NCBI GenBank assembly: GCA_018398585.1
Contig: JAGTTD010000009.1
Location: 13,335,193 to 13,399,192, forward strand
Length of the DNA stretch: 64,000 bases
Source of the DNA: Simmondsia chinensis
Taxonomy: Eukaryota > Streptophyta > Magnoliopsida > Caryophyllales > Simmondsiaceae
Direction: 5' to 3'
Shown here: positions 45,150 to 56,407 of the stretch, piece by piece
How the letters are laid out: every line of letters starts with the position of its first letter
Position numbering within the stretch: the first letter of the stretch is position 1
Notes under the pieces: model-generated
What the model saw: the letters and a program-made list of their open reading frames with translations, nothing else
The model's database searches: none
What the model was told of the DNA's origin: nothing
Translations under genes and position numbers: made by a program

Positions 45150-46265
45150 GAGATGGAGAACATTCTACGCCACTGTCACTCACTTAAAACTGGTGGCCAT
45201 CATGGTGGGGACAAAAACTGCAGCTAAGGTTTTACAATCTGAGTTTTATTAGCCTACACTCTTTAAAGATGCTTTTAAATTTGTTAGTAAATGTGATAGA
45301 TGTCAAAGGACAGGTAACATCTCCAAGAAACATGAAATGCCCCTAAATAATATTTATGTTGTTGAATTATTTGACGTTTGGGGGGATTGATTTCATGGGT
45401 CCTTTCCCCTCATCATTTTTTAACAGATTTATTTTGGTTGTTGTAGATTATGTGTCAAAATGGGTCGAAGCAGCTGCTTTTCCGACCAATGATGCTAGAG
45501 TTGTAGTAAACTTTGTTAGAAAAAACATCTTTCCTCAGTTTGGAACTCCTAAAGCAACTATAAGTGATGGCAGAAAACATTTTCGTGACCGCCAACTTAA
45601 AACTTTATTGAGTAAGTATAGAGTTACGCACTATGTGGGTGCTCCATACCATCCTCAAACAAGTGGACAAGTGGAAATTCCAAAACGAGAATTGAAAGTT
45701 ATTCTTGAAAAAATGGTTAGTGCCTCTAGAAAGGATTGGTCAAAAAAGTTAGATGACGCATTTTGGGTGTATTGAACAACATTCAAAACACCTATTGAAA
45801 TGTCACCATATCGACTGGTTTATGGCAAAGCATGTCATTTACCAGTAGAATTGGAACACAAAGCATACTGGGCCATAAAAACATTAAACCTCAATTTAGC
45901 AGCTGCAGGCGAAAAGAGGTTGCTACAAATTAACGAGATGAATGAGTTCAGAAATGAGGCTTATGAAAATGCTCAAATTTACAAAGACTGAACCAAAAGA
46001 TGGCACGACAAGCACATTTTGAACAAAGAGTTCGTAGTGAGACAAAAAGTTCTACTGTTTAACTCCCCCTTATGACTTTTCCCAGGAGAGCTGCACTCTC
46101 GATGGTCGGGATCCTTTATTGTAACCCGTGTTTTTCCATATGGCACGGTTGAGATTTAGGATGAGAAAAAGGGTACTTTTAAGTTCAATGGGCAAAGACT
46201 AAAACCTTACATTGATGGAGAACTCGAGCCTCAGAAAACTTCCATTCATCTCAACAATGTCGAAT
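45150..46265 (+). pseudogene. Athila integrase
   Basis: Catalytic core from 45386: [20 protein letters not shown] (first D), [28 protein letters not shown] (second D; the usual SDGG), then [17 protein letters not shown] (E). The end has [20 protein letters not shown] and [12 protein letters not shown], and the C-terminal part runs to about 46265 with FIVTRVFPYGTVEI and LKPYIDGELEP. The zinc-finger part near 45150-45350 is shifted. Non-functional. Confidence 0.9.
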
Positions 46266-48110
46266 AAGCCACTCAGAAAGTCAAGCTAACGACTACAACT
46301 AAAGCGCTTCTTTGGAGGCAACCCAAGTGTTTCTATCCTTATTTATCTTAGTTTTCCTTTCATTATTTATCTCATATTCCTGTATAATTTTATTTGAACA
46401 GGTATTTTGAAACAAGTTTAGGGGTAGCACGATGTCCACATGCACTATCAAAAAGCAACCCTCAAACCTGGGAAGTATCTCTCACCTTATCTTTTTAGTT
46501 CTTTTTTAAAAATAAAGTTTGGCGGTGGGAAAAGCAATTTTTAAAGTGTTGAAAAAAAATTATTTCAAAAAATTTTCCTATTTTGTCTTTTAGAGTCAGC
46601 TTCAGTGCCTCTTAGAGTTCGGAGCCTTTGTATGGGGATGTAAATAGTGCCGGCCAACAAAATATTGTCTGTTTTCTATAATTTTTATCATTAATCTTTC
46701 AAAAAATTTCATTAAAAAAAGAGAGAAAGAAAGAACTTATCATGTTTTTTAAGAAAGAACTAATCCTATTTTTTAGGCAATTTTTCTACTCTTTTTACCT
46801 TGTTTACTTTAATTAGATTTGAATAACCTAATAATCAATTGTTTTTGTATTCTAATTGCAAAACATGATCTAATCTAATGCACTATCTTGATAAAACTAT
46901 GGTATTTGACTTCACTAGTTAGCATGGCCGTTTTACTTTTTTTTTCTAATTAAAAGATGCTCAATTTTTCAGGCAATTCTTCTACTCTTTTTACCTCTTT
47001 TACTTTAATTAGATTTGAATAACCTGATAATCAATTATTTTTGTGTTCTAATTGCAAAATATGATCTAATCTAGGGCACTATCTTGATAAAACTATGGTA
47101 TTTGACTTCACTGGTTAGCAGGGATGTTTTACTTTTTTTCTGTTTGAAAGATGCTCAAATTTGAATAGATTGCATAAAGAATATCATTTACATAATAGAT
47201 TTTGAAAAGTTATGCCTAAGTCTAAATACAAGAAAAATAATAAAGGGAGAGAATTACTAAGCACCGCTATCCTGTAAAAACGTCTGGATATGTGCTATGC
47301 TGTGATGGTTTTGTGCCTTGGTACCTCGAGCAAGTAGATCCGTAGGGGTGTTTCAACACCTGGTACCCTGGGCCAACTAGAACGGGAGTTGCCACATTAC
47401 AAGGTCCCTATAATGGGTACTTAGAAAGCTAACAAGGAACCAAGCACAGAAAAAAAAAAAAAAAAAAAAAAAGAAGAGAGGAAATCATCTCTAGCGCCGC
47501 TATCCCATTTATAAATATTTTAATGATATGTGCTACATATTATGAGGACGTCTCAATAGTGTCTTCTCTTACTTATGGGTCATCACCTAAGAGTCGGAGC
47601 TTGGTTCTCACTGAATATATACTCAAGAAGTCATAATGAAGGCATATTAGTGGTGGCTTCTCTTACTTATGGGTCATCACCTAAGAGTCGGAGTTTGATT
47701 CTCGCTGCAGATATGCTCATGAGCCGAAATTGACTTGAATAAATGAATTCCTCCAAAGAAAAAAAAAATGGCGCAAAAATAATTAGTTTTGGGCAAACTT
47801 GATAAGTCTTGTTATGAGTGGTATAATTTTTGTCCTCTTTTCGGTTTGAATATCTTGAGATTAGAAAGAACTGATAAACTTAATTTACTTAGCTAACTTT
47901 TGAATTCGATTACCTAGGTAATTGACAGATTTTTCCTTGAGAAAGTTGGTTTTGCCTTTAAAACCCCGAACTTTGAGCCTCGGTTATTCTTCTCCAATTT
48001 GGAGTATATCTGCTTTGACTTGTGGTAAAATTCTTAAAAAACATAAAATCCTGCGCCTTAATGTTTAGCCTTGCTCGAGGATGAACAAGATTTAAGTTTG
48101 GGGAATATTT
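46266..48110 (+). repeat. Athila tail without coding, with internal duplications
   Basis: No env-like frame is readable. Two near-identical blocks of about 190 bases adjoin each other at 46772-46965 and 46968-47135 (both hold TTGATAAAACTATGGTATTTG). A second pair lies at 47562-47610 and 47660-47707 (CTTATGGGTCATCACCTAAG). A 23-base A run is at 47450-47472. The stretch ends at the purine tract before the 3' LTR. Confidence 0.75.
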
Positions 48111-50090
48111 TGATAAGTCTAAATTAGTATATAATTTTTTATATTATTTTATTGTATTTTTAAACATTTTACATCAAAGTTTTATCACTTTTGCTCGATT
48201 TTGCTCTTTTTCGCTCATATTGCCATTTTCTTGCAAAAACACTCGTTAAATCTTGCTAGGTTTTATCATTAACATCAACAAGTAAAAGCAAGATACACCA
48301 AATCAAAGCAAAAAATGGGCAAAACATAATAATTAACATGGCTAAAGTAAGAACACAACAAGTTCATGCACAATATAATTTAACTTGCAAAAATGGGTAA
48401 CAAAATGCACAAATCAAGTGCAAGGATTAATTAAATAATGCATTAACATGTCAAAGTTGATGTAAACTCCGAATTTAGGTGGGTCTAAGATCAAAAATTT
48501 GAAGAAAATCAGCAAAGAACAGCAAGAACAGAGAAAATGCACCAAGCTCAACCAATCCATTTTAATTTGCAATATTGGGTGGAAAAATAGACAAATAATA
48601 TGAAAGAACTTCTTGAAAACTTTATTAACATATTCAAGTTGATGTTAAAGCTGATTTTTGGCGGTACAAAGCAATAAAAAAATTTTTAAAAAAATCGAGT
48701 TGAACAACCATTGTAGAATCTGGGTGCAAGTGGTGGTGCAATCAGCTTCAACTTGCATTTTGGGAGCAAAAACTCAATGCTTTTTACCCAAATTCATTTT
48801 AAAAACATACTTTAACATGTATTAACTCATCTTTGGCAAGTTTTGGGCGGTGGAATTGCAAAAACAATTAAACAAAATGGGTGAAAAACACAACTTGCAG
48901 CAGTAGAAAAAAAAAATATCTGTTTTTTTATCAACTTACAACTTTTCCTCACTTTGGGCGGCATATATTACCCAATATTTTAGCTCAAATTCATTGTATA
49001 CACCTTATACGACATGCACATGATGCTTTTGTGCAGGTTTTGGGCGCTGGAATTCATAAAAAAATAAAAAAAATGGATGAAAAAAGTAGCTTCAGCAGCA
49101 GCCGCACAATGTAGCAAATGGGAAGCAAGTTTGTTGTAATTGTTTGCATATTTTATTTCCCATTCTAACACTATAAATAGGGGGTGTTTGGGAATGTTTT
49201 GATCATGCTTCACTCAACAAAAATCTCATACAAAGTGTAGAAAAAAAGAAGAAAAACGGGTGAAGAAAGAAGAAGAAGGAGGAAGAAAGTTCGGTTTGTG
49301 ATTTTGTATTTTTAAGTCTTTTTTAGCCTTTGCTTCTTCTAAGTTCATGAATTTTGTGTTAAATATGTCTTATATCAAGTTTATCATGAACTAGTTTTAT
49401 TATTCCAAGGCTACGATGTAGCCTAAGTTGTGATATACGCTTATTTTTAATTCAAAGTATTCATTGTTTATTCATTGCGTTTTTGAAGTGTTTATTGTTG
49501 TTCTTCATGAGTTTTAAATGCTTGATCACCGTTTAAGGCCTATAATTATTCATAATAAGTCCGAGAGGAGATTTATGATGAGTGCTAAGGCGATAAGCAC
49601 CACAAATTGAGCGAATACTCAAGAGAGATTAACGCGATTTGTGTGGTTTTTAAGAGAAAATCATCGAACTTTAAAAAACTCTTTTCTTATTTAAATTCAT
49701 GCACAAGAGTGATGGGTTAATATGTAAAAGAGCATACTAAATTTTTCTCGAGAGAGAATATTTAGTAAATTAAGGTTTTTAACCATCAACATGTAATAAC
49801 AACTTGAGTAACGAGAATGGAAAGGCGTATTGATGCAATTAGGTGAAATCGGATGCCTTGGATATTGTTAAATCATAAAAACTTTATAAAATTAGTTAAA
49901 ATATTTTATTTCTTTTTAGTTTATTTTATCTCATATCAATATCTCCATTTTTTGGTTTTTCAAATAGCATCAAAGCTACTAATTTTGATACTCACTCAAT
50001 AACACTCCTCGTGGGAACGATACTCTACTCATTTCTATATTACTTGATGCGACTAGTGCACTTGCTAACATATACGCAAAGTAAGCATCA
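48111..50090 (+). repeat. Athila 3' LTR, full length
   Basis: 1980 bp, TG...CA. It contains a TATA box at 49172-49180 and the tail that matches the truncated 5' LTR. Confidence 0.9.
49172..49180 (+). promoter_or_regulatory. TATA box of the Athila 3' LTR
   Basis: TATAAATAG in CACTATAAATAGGGGG. Transcription from it would run rightwards into 50091 and beyond, antisense to the PDS5 fragment. Confidence 0.7.
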
Positions 50091-51878
50091 GTTATTGCCC
50101 TTCTTAATGATCTCTAAGATGCACAACAGCAGCTCAGCTGATACAGCATCACTCTCATGTAAGATCAATGTCATAATCATCTCCATATAAGAAAACACGG
50201 TGCCATCATGAAAGTACCTTATCGATCTAAAGAAGTGTTGAAACATCTCTAGAATCAAGGCATCACATTTAAGATCTATCATCATCAAACAAGATCTAGA
50301 GAATTCCATAACTTCAAGAATCCTGACTTATCTAGAGAGTTCCATAACTTCAAGAATCCTGACTCTCTTGTTGTACGTTTTGTTAGAGATATCAAATAAT
50401 TCCTCAAAACATGACTCAATCAATTGAAATACCTATTTCAGTTGATCATTATCATAAGGTGCATCAGGAGCCATAATCCTACTAATTTTGCTAAGGCAAG
50501 CAACAATTGCAACTTTTATGTCGGGATCATGGTGTTTCAAGAGTTGATCACTTACTAATGCTTTCATTAATGGAGAAATGGCATCCATGGTTATTAAAAT
50601 CGCGATCCGGATCGTAGGATTGTACTTTTCCCACCCGATATGGATCGTGTAAAAAATCGTAAAAAAGTAGGATCGCAAAAAATCAAGTAGGATCGGGTAG
50701 GATCGTGGTATGATCGGTAGGATCGGCAATCCTACACGATCCTACGATCCCACTTCAGTCATACAACATAAAAAAATAATTAATTAATTAAAATATTACT
50801 TTTTTTTAACCTCCCAACCCTCCTCTTTTTTCTCTCTCCTCCTCCCTCTTTTTTTTTTCACTCGGATCCCCACCTCCCTCCCCTTAACCTAACCCCACCA
50901 CGCCACCACGAGCCACCGACTGACTGCCCTAGCCACCAGCCAACCGACCCACGGGCCACACACAAACCATAACTCATTTCTTTTTGGGTAAAACCCTAAT
51001 TTTTGTTCAATTTCTTATTCTTCTAGTATATTATTGAGTTACTTGGATAATTGTTTTGACTTTTATTTTGTTTATTTTAAGCTTGATTTTGTTTTGCTTT
51101 GTTAAATTTCTAATTTTTGTTCAAAAAAGTTTAGCGTTGTTTATCTAAGTACCCATTTTAATTTTTGTGTTGAATTATTGATTACTTGATTGTGGTCAAT
51201 TTTATGGATTTTATTGTATTTCTTCACTTTTATAATGCAATATATTGATCCCTAGTTTTAATGGTAACTCGATTGTTAATTTATATTTTGTGTTGAACTA
51301 AAATTTTTTTTAACTTACTAATATCATATTCACTAACTATGATGCCTCCTTTTAATTTTAGCCTTAAGTTGTACTTGTTTTATTCATATATTTAACTTAT
51401 GTATTGTGTTATTCATATACTTAACTTATATATTAAAGATTTATCTATTATATTTGATTTTGATACTTATAAAGTTGAACTTAATGCGATTTTTGCACTT
51501 ATGAGTTTCTAATATATTATGAAACTAATGTTTTTTGCACTTTTTTATGTTATTTATTATATATTTGAGGCTTATAATGCGATTTTTATAGATACAAGTT
51601 ATTGTTTTACACATAAACTAGACTCTTACGATTCTCGATCCGATTCTACGATCCCGATCCTAAGGACCCCTCATCAATCCTACGTAGAATCCCAATTCTG
51701 ACAACCTTGATTGCATCCCCAATGGACTGTGGTGACGATAATTCTACTTTAGCAAGATGTGCTAAAGTAGTATTAAGCAACGAGAGGAGCTCATTGTATG
51801 AATTTGGAGGGCTAGTGAGAGTCAATTTTCGGTTGCCTCAAGATTTCTCTCAAGCTTACTTATCGCTCCTTCCGACAT
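50091..51878 (-). pseudogene. PDS5: PDS5-like cohesin cofactor, 5' coding fragment
   Basis: PDS5 proteins bind cohesin and regulate sister-chromatid cohesion in the nucleus. The minus strand reads, in order, an ATG at 51878 with KLERNLEAT, a frameshift to SPPNSYNELLSLLN and HLAKVELSSPQSIGDA, then beyond a transposon ISPLMKALVSDQLLKHHDPD, RIMAPDAPYDNDQLK, a TAG where Glu is expected, VFQLIESCFEELFDISNKTY, then CDALILEMFQHFF, MIMTLILHESD and ELLLCILEIIKKGN. This is the conserved N-terminal 190 residues or so of plant PDS5; most of the protein is absent. A 36-base unit (VRILEVME) is duplicated with a stop. No intron is visible across the fragment. It ends at the Athila LTR. Confidence 0.85.
50587..51709. 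mobile_element. Non-autonomous TIR transposon in the PDS5 fragment
   Basis: 1123 bp between ATGGCATCC (50578-50586) and ATTGCATCC (51710-51718), a 9-bp TSD with one mismatch; the PDS5 frame continues across it. Ends are imperfect inverted repeats: ATGGTTATTAAAATCGCGAT on the left and, reversed, AAGGTTGTCAGAATTGGGAT on the right. Subterminal DNA repeats GGATCGTAGGATCG-like motifs. There is no transposase. The TSD length fits hAT (8) or Mutator (9), so the superfamily is open. Confidence 0.75.
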
Positions 51879-52564
51879 TAAGTACATATCTCAATTAAAA
51901 AGAGAAAATCCCTTTTTAATTTAGACGAGGGCCTGGGCTTTTAACTCATAAAGAGGTAAAAGGCTCTAACATCTCAGCCCTAGAAATACCAAAATTAGGA
52001 TTTCTACTGGGCTCTGCAAGGGAGATCAGCAAAGGAAGCTGTAAGTGTCGAAGGTGGCAGCAGAGATCCTGACCAGGGTAGCGAGTGGCGATCGAGGTGA
52101 ATGGTAGCAGTGAAGAGCAAAGGTCGAAGTTGGTTTTTTTAGGGTTCAAATGAATGTTTTGCAGAGAGGGTCGATTTTTCAGATCTAGGGTTAGGGGTTC
52201 GATTCTTTTGCCTCTAGGGTTTGGTCGGTTGCGGATTTGAAAGTGACTGGGGTTGACGGTGGTTCTCTGGTGGTCAACTGGTCTACGGCGGTGGCGATGA
52301 TGTGGGTTTAGATTAGGATTTTGTGGCCCTATGGCGATGGTCCGACGATGGGTGAAGGGGTGGCTACTAGCTAGGGTTCTTCGAAGGTGAGATTGGGTTT
52401 TCCTTTTTTTTTTTTTTGGAAATTGAGCAGAAGATGATGGAGGATGGGGCGAGATTGGAGAGGGGGTGGTGATGTGACGATGATAGTGGTGATGGTGGAT
52501 CGGTGGTGGTTAGTTGGGTCGAAGAGCGGTGGCAACAAGCAACGGAAACAATGAATCAAAATTT
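51879..52564 (-). other. Leader between an LTR/PBS and the PDS5 start
   Basis: About 690 bases on the minus strand with C-rich, CCACCATCAC-like stretches. Open frames (51946-52149, 52371-52577) are low in complexity and not recognised. It could be the PDS5 5' UTR/promoter or the leader of an LTR retrotransposon. Confidence 0.4.
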
Positions 52565-52576
52565 GCTCGGATACCA
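52565..52576 (-). promoter_or_regulatory. Primer binding site next to an LTR
   Basis: Minus strand TGGTATCCGAGC, one base from the initiator-Met tRNA site TGGTATCAGAGC, three bases downstream of the LTR end. Confidence 0.65.
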
Positions 52577-52579
52577 ATT

Positions 52580-52996
52580 TGAAAGAGATTAAGCAACCAT
52601 GTGCCTAATCAAGAGGTTCCTAAGCATTCATGTGCTTAGGAAGACGGTTGAATAACTCTGTGCCTAACCAACTAAGTATCCCTGTACTAAGCTTTAAGGA
52701 GCTCTGTGCTTAAGAAAATAAAAAAGGAATTTAATTTTATTCAATAATATAATGATCTACCTTTCAAGCTATATTCACATCCCTATTTAAAGAAATATAA
52801 AACTAGAGTCTTAAAGGAAAACAAACTCTTTAGAGATAATGACGAACTAATCTAAAACTAACATGATAAACTCCTAATCAAATAATTATCAAATAAATAC
52901 AAAATCTAATCCTAATATCTAACCTAATTAAAAGCTTTAAAATATATAAATTATAGCAATATAATTTATATTCAAGTATCTTAAATGTAGATCTCA
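52580..52996 (-). mobile_element. LTR of about 417 bp (single copy in the window)
   Basis: On the minus strand it starts TGAGATCTACATTTAAG and ends AATCTCTTTCA, with a TATA-like TTTAAATAGGG and an AATAAAATT poly-A-like signal, and it is followed directly by a primer binding site. The internal side therefore lies to the left, towards the PDS5 fragment, in the same orientation. No second LTR is seen; the expected place has been replaced by Athila. Confidence 0.55.
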
Positions 52997-54090
52997 TTCT
53001 TTCCTCCTCTATCTCTATCAACAAGTATTGGGCTAGTTCATCCTTATTACTATCCATTCAGATTGCCATGCTCTAAAGGGGTTTTTACTATTATGTTTTC
53101 ATTTATGCCCATACGTCACCGGCTTTTGATTCTTCATCTCAAGTAGGGCAATTACAACTACCTTCACTATTTTCTAGATGTTCGGGGAAGTATTTATTTT
53201 TTTATTTTCTAATCCCAATTATCATGTCGGGCATACTTTGTGATTGTTGAGAAGTTATGGAGGTTTGAGTTATTAATTATGCTTTCCAACATTATACATG
53301 GGAGGCTTAGCTTCTTTAATTAAGATAATAAGGATTTAGCTTTGAATCCTTGTTCTCCAAAATGTTCGGTTTATAGCGTACTAAAATTGTGTTAAATGTT
53401 TTATGGGCATACACTTATATCTATTCTTGATTATCATTTCTTAAGCATTGGATGTCTTGGAGAAGTGGAAGATTGAAAGATTTAGTAAGGGATGATATTC
53501 TTACACTCCCCCATGCAACTTGGTGTTGTGTTAACAAAGAGTACAAGGCTAAGGTATATTTTCCAAATGTGGCGCTTGACTATTGCGTACATTACTACAA
53601 TGGTAGCAAGTCAGAACTTAGAGCTAAGCAGATAAAAGCAACATTTTGCACTACTCTTACTAGGTTGTTGATTGATAGTGGTGCTAAATGGCTTGGCAGA
53701 AGGTTAGTTAAAGTGTGGATTGCTTAAGCGCGATAACGTGTGTGGTCCATGTCAAACCTGCTCTTTGGAAATGTCTTATCAAGTGGTGAAAAGCCACTAT
53801 GTTTTCTAACTATGGTTCGATCTCCGAGTAGTAACAAGTAACGAGGTCTCTTTAAATATGCCTTGATGTTGTGTCACGTGACACAATTGATGGTGAAGCT
53901 TACTGGCTTTGAAAGGGATTGCACCTTATGGATGGGTAGTTTCTGACTTGTAATTGTTCTGACCTGAATTGCATCGTGCAAAAGAAATGTATTTTCAATC
54001 ATTGTTGATTGGGAAGCCACTTGATTTTGGAATGGTTTATCCTTTATGACGGAAGTGACGTCTAGCTTATGTCCTGGGGGTGAAGGCCCT
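52997..54090. other. Unassigned DNA with one 91-codon frame
   Basis: Plus-strand ORF 53452-53727 begins MSWRSGRLKDLVRDDILTL and ends GRRLVKVWIA. I do not recognise it, it has no obvious domain, signal peptide or membrane segment, and no partner gene is near. It may be a chance frame. Nothing else is supported in the stretch. Confidence 0.3.
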
Positions 54091-54161
54091 TAGTCATGGA
54101 AATGATTTACGCCACCAACATAAAGAAGTCTCAGTTGTGAATCAGGACAAGGTTGCCCTGT

Positions 54162-54646
54162 CCTAAAACGATTTACATTACCATCATGGAAATGACTGAA
54201 GCAAAGTCCCTGAGTCATAAAAAGATTTACATTACAATTATGGAAATGACTAAGGTGAAGTCCCCCAGTCCTACAAGATTTACACCATCGTTAAGAAAAT
54301 GACTGAGGCGAAGTCCCCCAATCTTAAAATGGTTTATACTACTGTTAAGGAAATGATTAAGACGAAGTCCCCCAGTCCTAAAATAGTTTACGCCACCATT
54401 AAGGAAATGAATGAGGCAAAGTCCTTCAGTCCTAAAAACATTTACACCACCATTAAGGAAGTGACTTAGGCGAAATCCCGTAGTCCTATAATGGTTTATA
54501 AAACTGTTAAGGAAATGACTGAGGCGAAGCCCCCTAGTCCTAAAATGGTTTACGCCACCGTTAAAGAAATGATTGAGGCGAAATCCCCCAGTCCTAAAAT
54601 GGTTTATACCACTATTAAGGAAATGACTGAGGCGAAGTCCCCCACT
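54162..54646 (+). repeat. 54-bp tandem repeat, nine units
   Basis: Nine successive units start at 54162, 54216, 54270, 54323, 54377, 54431, 54485, 54539 and 54593. All are 54 bp except the third (53 bp). The consensus on the plus strand translates as PKMVYATIKEMTEAKSPS. Seven of nine units are open in that frame; unit 3 has a one-base deletion and unit 6 a TAG. Weak unit-like DNA extends left to about 54090. No host protein is recognised; it may be a retroelement minisatellite. Confidence 0.9.
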
Positions 54647-54771
54647 CAGAAAAAAAATTTATAAAAAAATGAGCTTAATCCCACCACCCAGGCGAAAGCC
54701 CCCGGTTTAAAATGACTCATTTACTACCTGGGAAAGAAAGATTAGCCTACCTTAAATTCATTACTATCTTT

Positions 54772-54890
54772 TGGTGCTACTAAGTTGACCTTCATCTCCG
54801 GTAACTGTTTTCAATTACTAAGTTGAGTTTCATCTCTGACAACAGGTTTAAATTGTTAAACTAACTTTCATCTTTGGCAACTAGTTTAAA
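54772..54890 (+). repeat. Three short tandem units of about 40 bp
   Basis: CTAAGTTGACCTTCATCTCC, CTAAGTTGAGTTTCATCTCT and AAACTAACTTTCATCTTTGG head successive units, each followed by GG/GACAAC...TTTAA. Function unknown. Confidence 0.75.
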
Positions 54891-56309
54891 AGATATTATA
54901 AAATCATCAATGTCAAGAAACAATGGTATTGTGTGGTATGTCAAGTACGTCGAGTGGTAGGATTCCGTTTTGCAAGTTAAATAGTCCTTCTAACATTGTG
55001 TAGTAAAATTGCAGTTGCAGTGGCACCTAACTGAGAGCTAGGAGCTTTGGGGATGATGTAGCAATCTAAGCTTGAATTTGTTGAATAGTTTGATTTGATA
55101 ATTGCCTTGTACGGGCATAAGATAGACAAGTAAGAGATTCATGGAATAGTCAAATTAATATTGAATGAAGTGACCTTATGAAAAAGATCAAATGTTTTGC
55201 GAGTTTAAAGACAGTTCTTAAACTTCTTTGAATGAATCATGTAATTTGTTATAGATCTATTTGTCACTTCTACCCTTAGCCTTCATACGTGCTTTTTGAT
55301 CTGCACTTGTGCCTTGGTATCAGATTATGTGTTTGTTTTAAGATGTTAGAATCTTTACAGGTTGGATTGATGGCTTTGTTCTTTTATTGCCACCAACCCA
55401 GAATTATTAACTTTGGTTATTATCTTAATAATTGACGAATAAGAACCATGGTGAAACGAAGTTCTTCACGAGAGGGATTTAGTAGGATTGGCATTCGTCT
55501 GGCTTAATAGCCGGCGAGCATCAATAGGATTTGTTTTATATTAGCTTTTTTGATTACATTTTTATGAGAGGATATAAAATTAGGTCCGTAATCGAAGGTT
55601 TTAAAAGACAAAAATATAATGATAAATTGATTAGAAGTCGTAGCGAGAGTTTGTTTAAGCAGAGTTTCATTAAACATGAACATATTAGAGTAGAATTACA
55701 ATAAAGAGTAACTCCTCCAAGTTTGTTTTAAAGTGGAATTGGCACGAAGTTTGGTTAAGTTGGCCCCATTGGAATTATTGATTTACTTGGATCAAACTAA
55801 GAATCATAGCGAGAATTTGTTTAACTAGGCAATAAAACTTTTTTTTTTTTTCCAATAATTAAAGTACGAAACCCCAAAAGCCAAATAATGCAAGAGTAAT
55901 AACAACTGCATAATACAACGAACAAAGTGAACTAAAGCTACTGCATGTCTGAGTAAATAATGATTCACTGCAGCTTCATTTCAGAAAACCAAGGCATGTT
56001 AACACTCCTCAAGACTATCTTTTGGTGTTTTCACCTAGCCGGCCCACTTCAGAAGCTCCCCATCTCTAGTGCAGGGCTTCCCCTCTGCCAACGATGAACT
56101 ACTTCAAACGTTTCTCGATATCTTGTCCGGACTGTACGGGAAGTCCTTCTCCCATGTTCGGATCCAGAGCCCGATACGGAATTTAATGCTCCAACATTTT
56201 ATAATTTACGAGGCATGTTATTCTCAGGCCCTGGTAATGTGACTTGAGTTAAGCTTTTTGGTTACGACATAATCGGGGAATAGCTATCAGGTTTATGTTA
56301 GTTTACGTA
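54891..56309. other. Unclassified repeat-like DNA, no gene
   Basis: No open frame of note. Scattered copies of TAGCGAGA(A/G)TTTGTTTAA (about 55635 and 55812) point to a further degenerate repeat, probably the untranslated part of an unidentified retroelement. Confidence 0.4.
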
Positions 56310-56402
56310 TTTGAATATAAAAATTAGTTCAATTAAGATTGAACTAAACTGAGTTTGTGACGAAAATTAGTTTGATAGGAATTGAACTAAGATTGTAACA
56401 AG
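56310..56402 (+). repeat. Roughly 45-bp array, left part
   Basis: Two units of the type AAAATTAGTTCAATTAAG...GAACTAAACTGAG...TGACG. The array continues after Copia-E at 63265. Confidence 0.8.
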
Positions 56403-56407
56403 GGTAG

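Larger units (their letters stand above)
39904..50090 (+). mobile_element. Athila-type Ty3-gypsy element, 5' LTR truncated
   Basis: The 3' LTR (48111-50090, 1980 bp) starts TGATAAGTC and ends AAGCATCA, after the purine-rich AAGTTTGGGGA tract. Only the last 760 bases or so of the 5' LTR remain (39904-40661), so the 5' promoter is lost. The primer site TGGCATCGTTGCCGGGGA follows at 40668-40685, a degraded form of the site used by Athila/Tat elements. gag, protease, RT, RNase H and integrase are all recognisable and of Athila type. A tail of about 1.8 kb without frames follows pol. No TSD can be checked because the left end is missing. Confidence 0.9.

Noticed and set aside
53452..53727. 91-codon open frame as a host gene
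   Set aside because: No domain, no conserved neighbour, and one such frame is expected by chance in this much DNA.
54162..54646. CRISPR-like array
   Set aside because: Units abut without unique spacers and the DNA is plant nuclear; it is a minisatellite.
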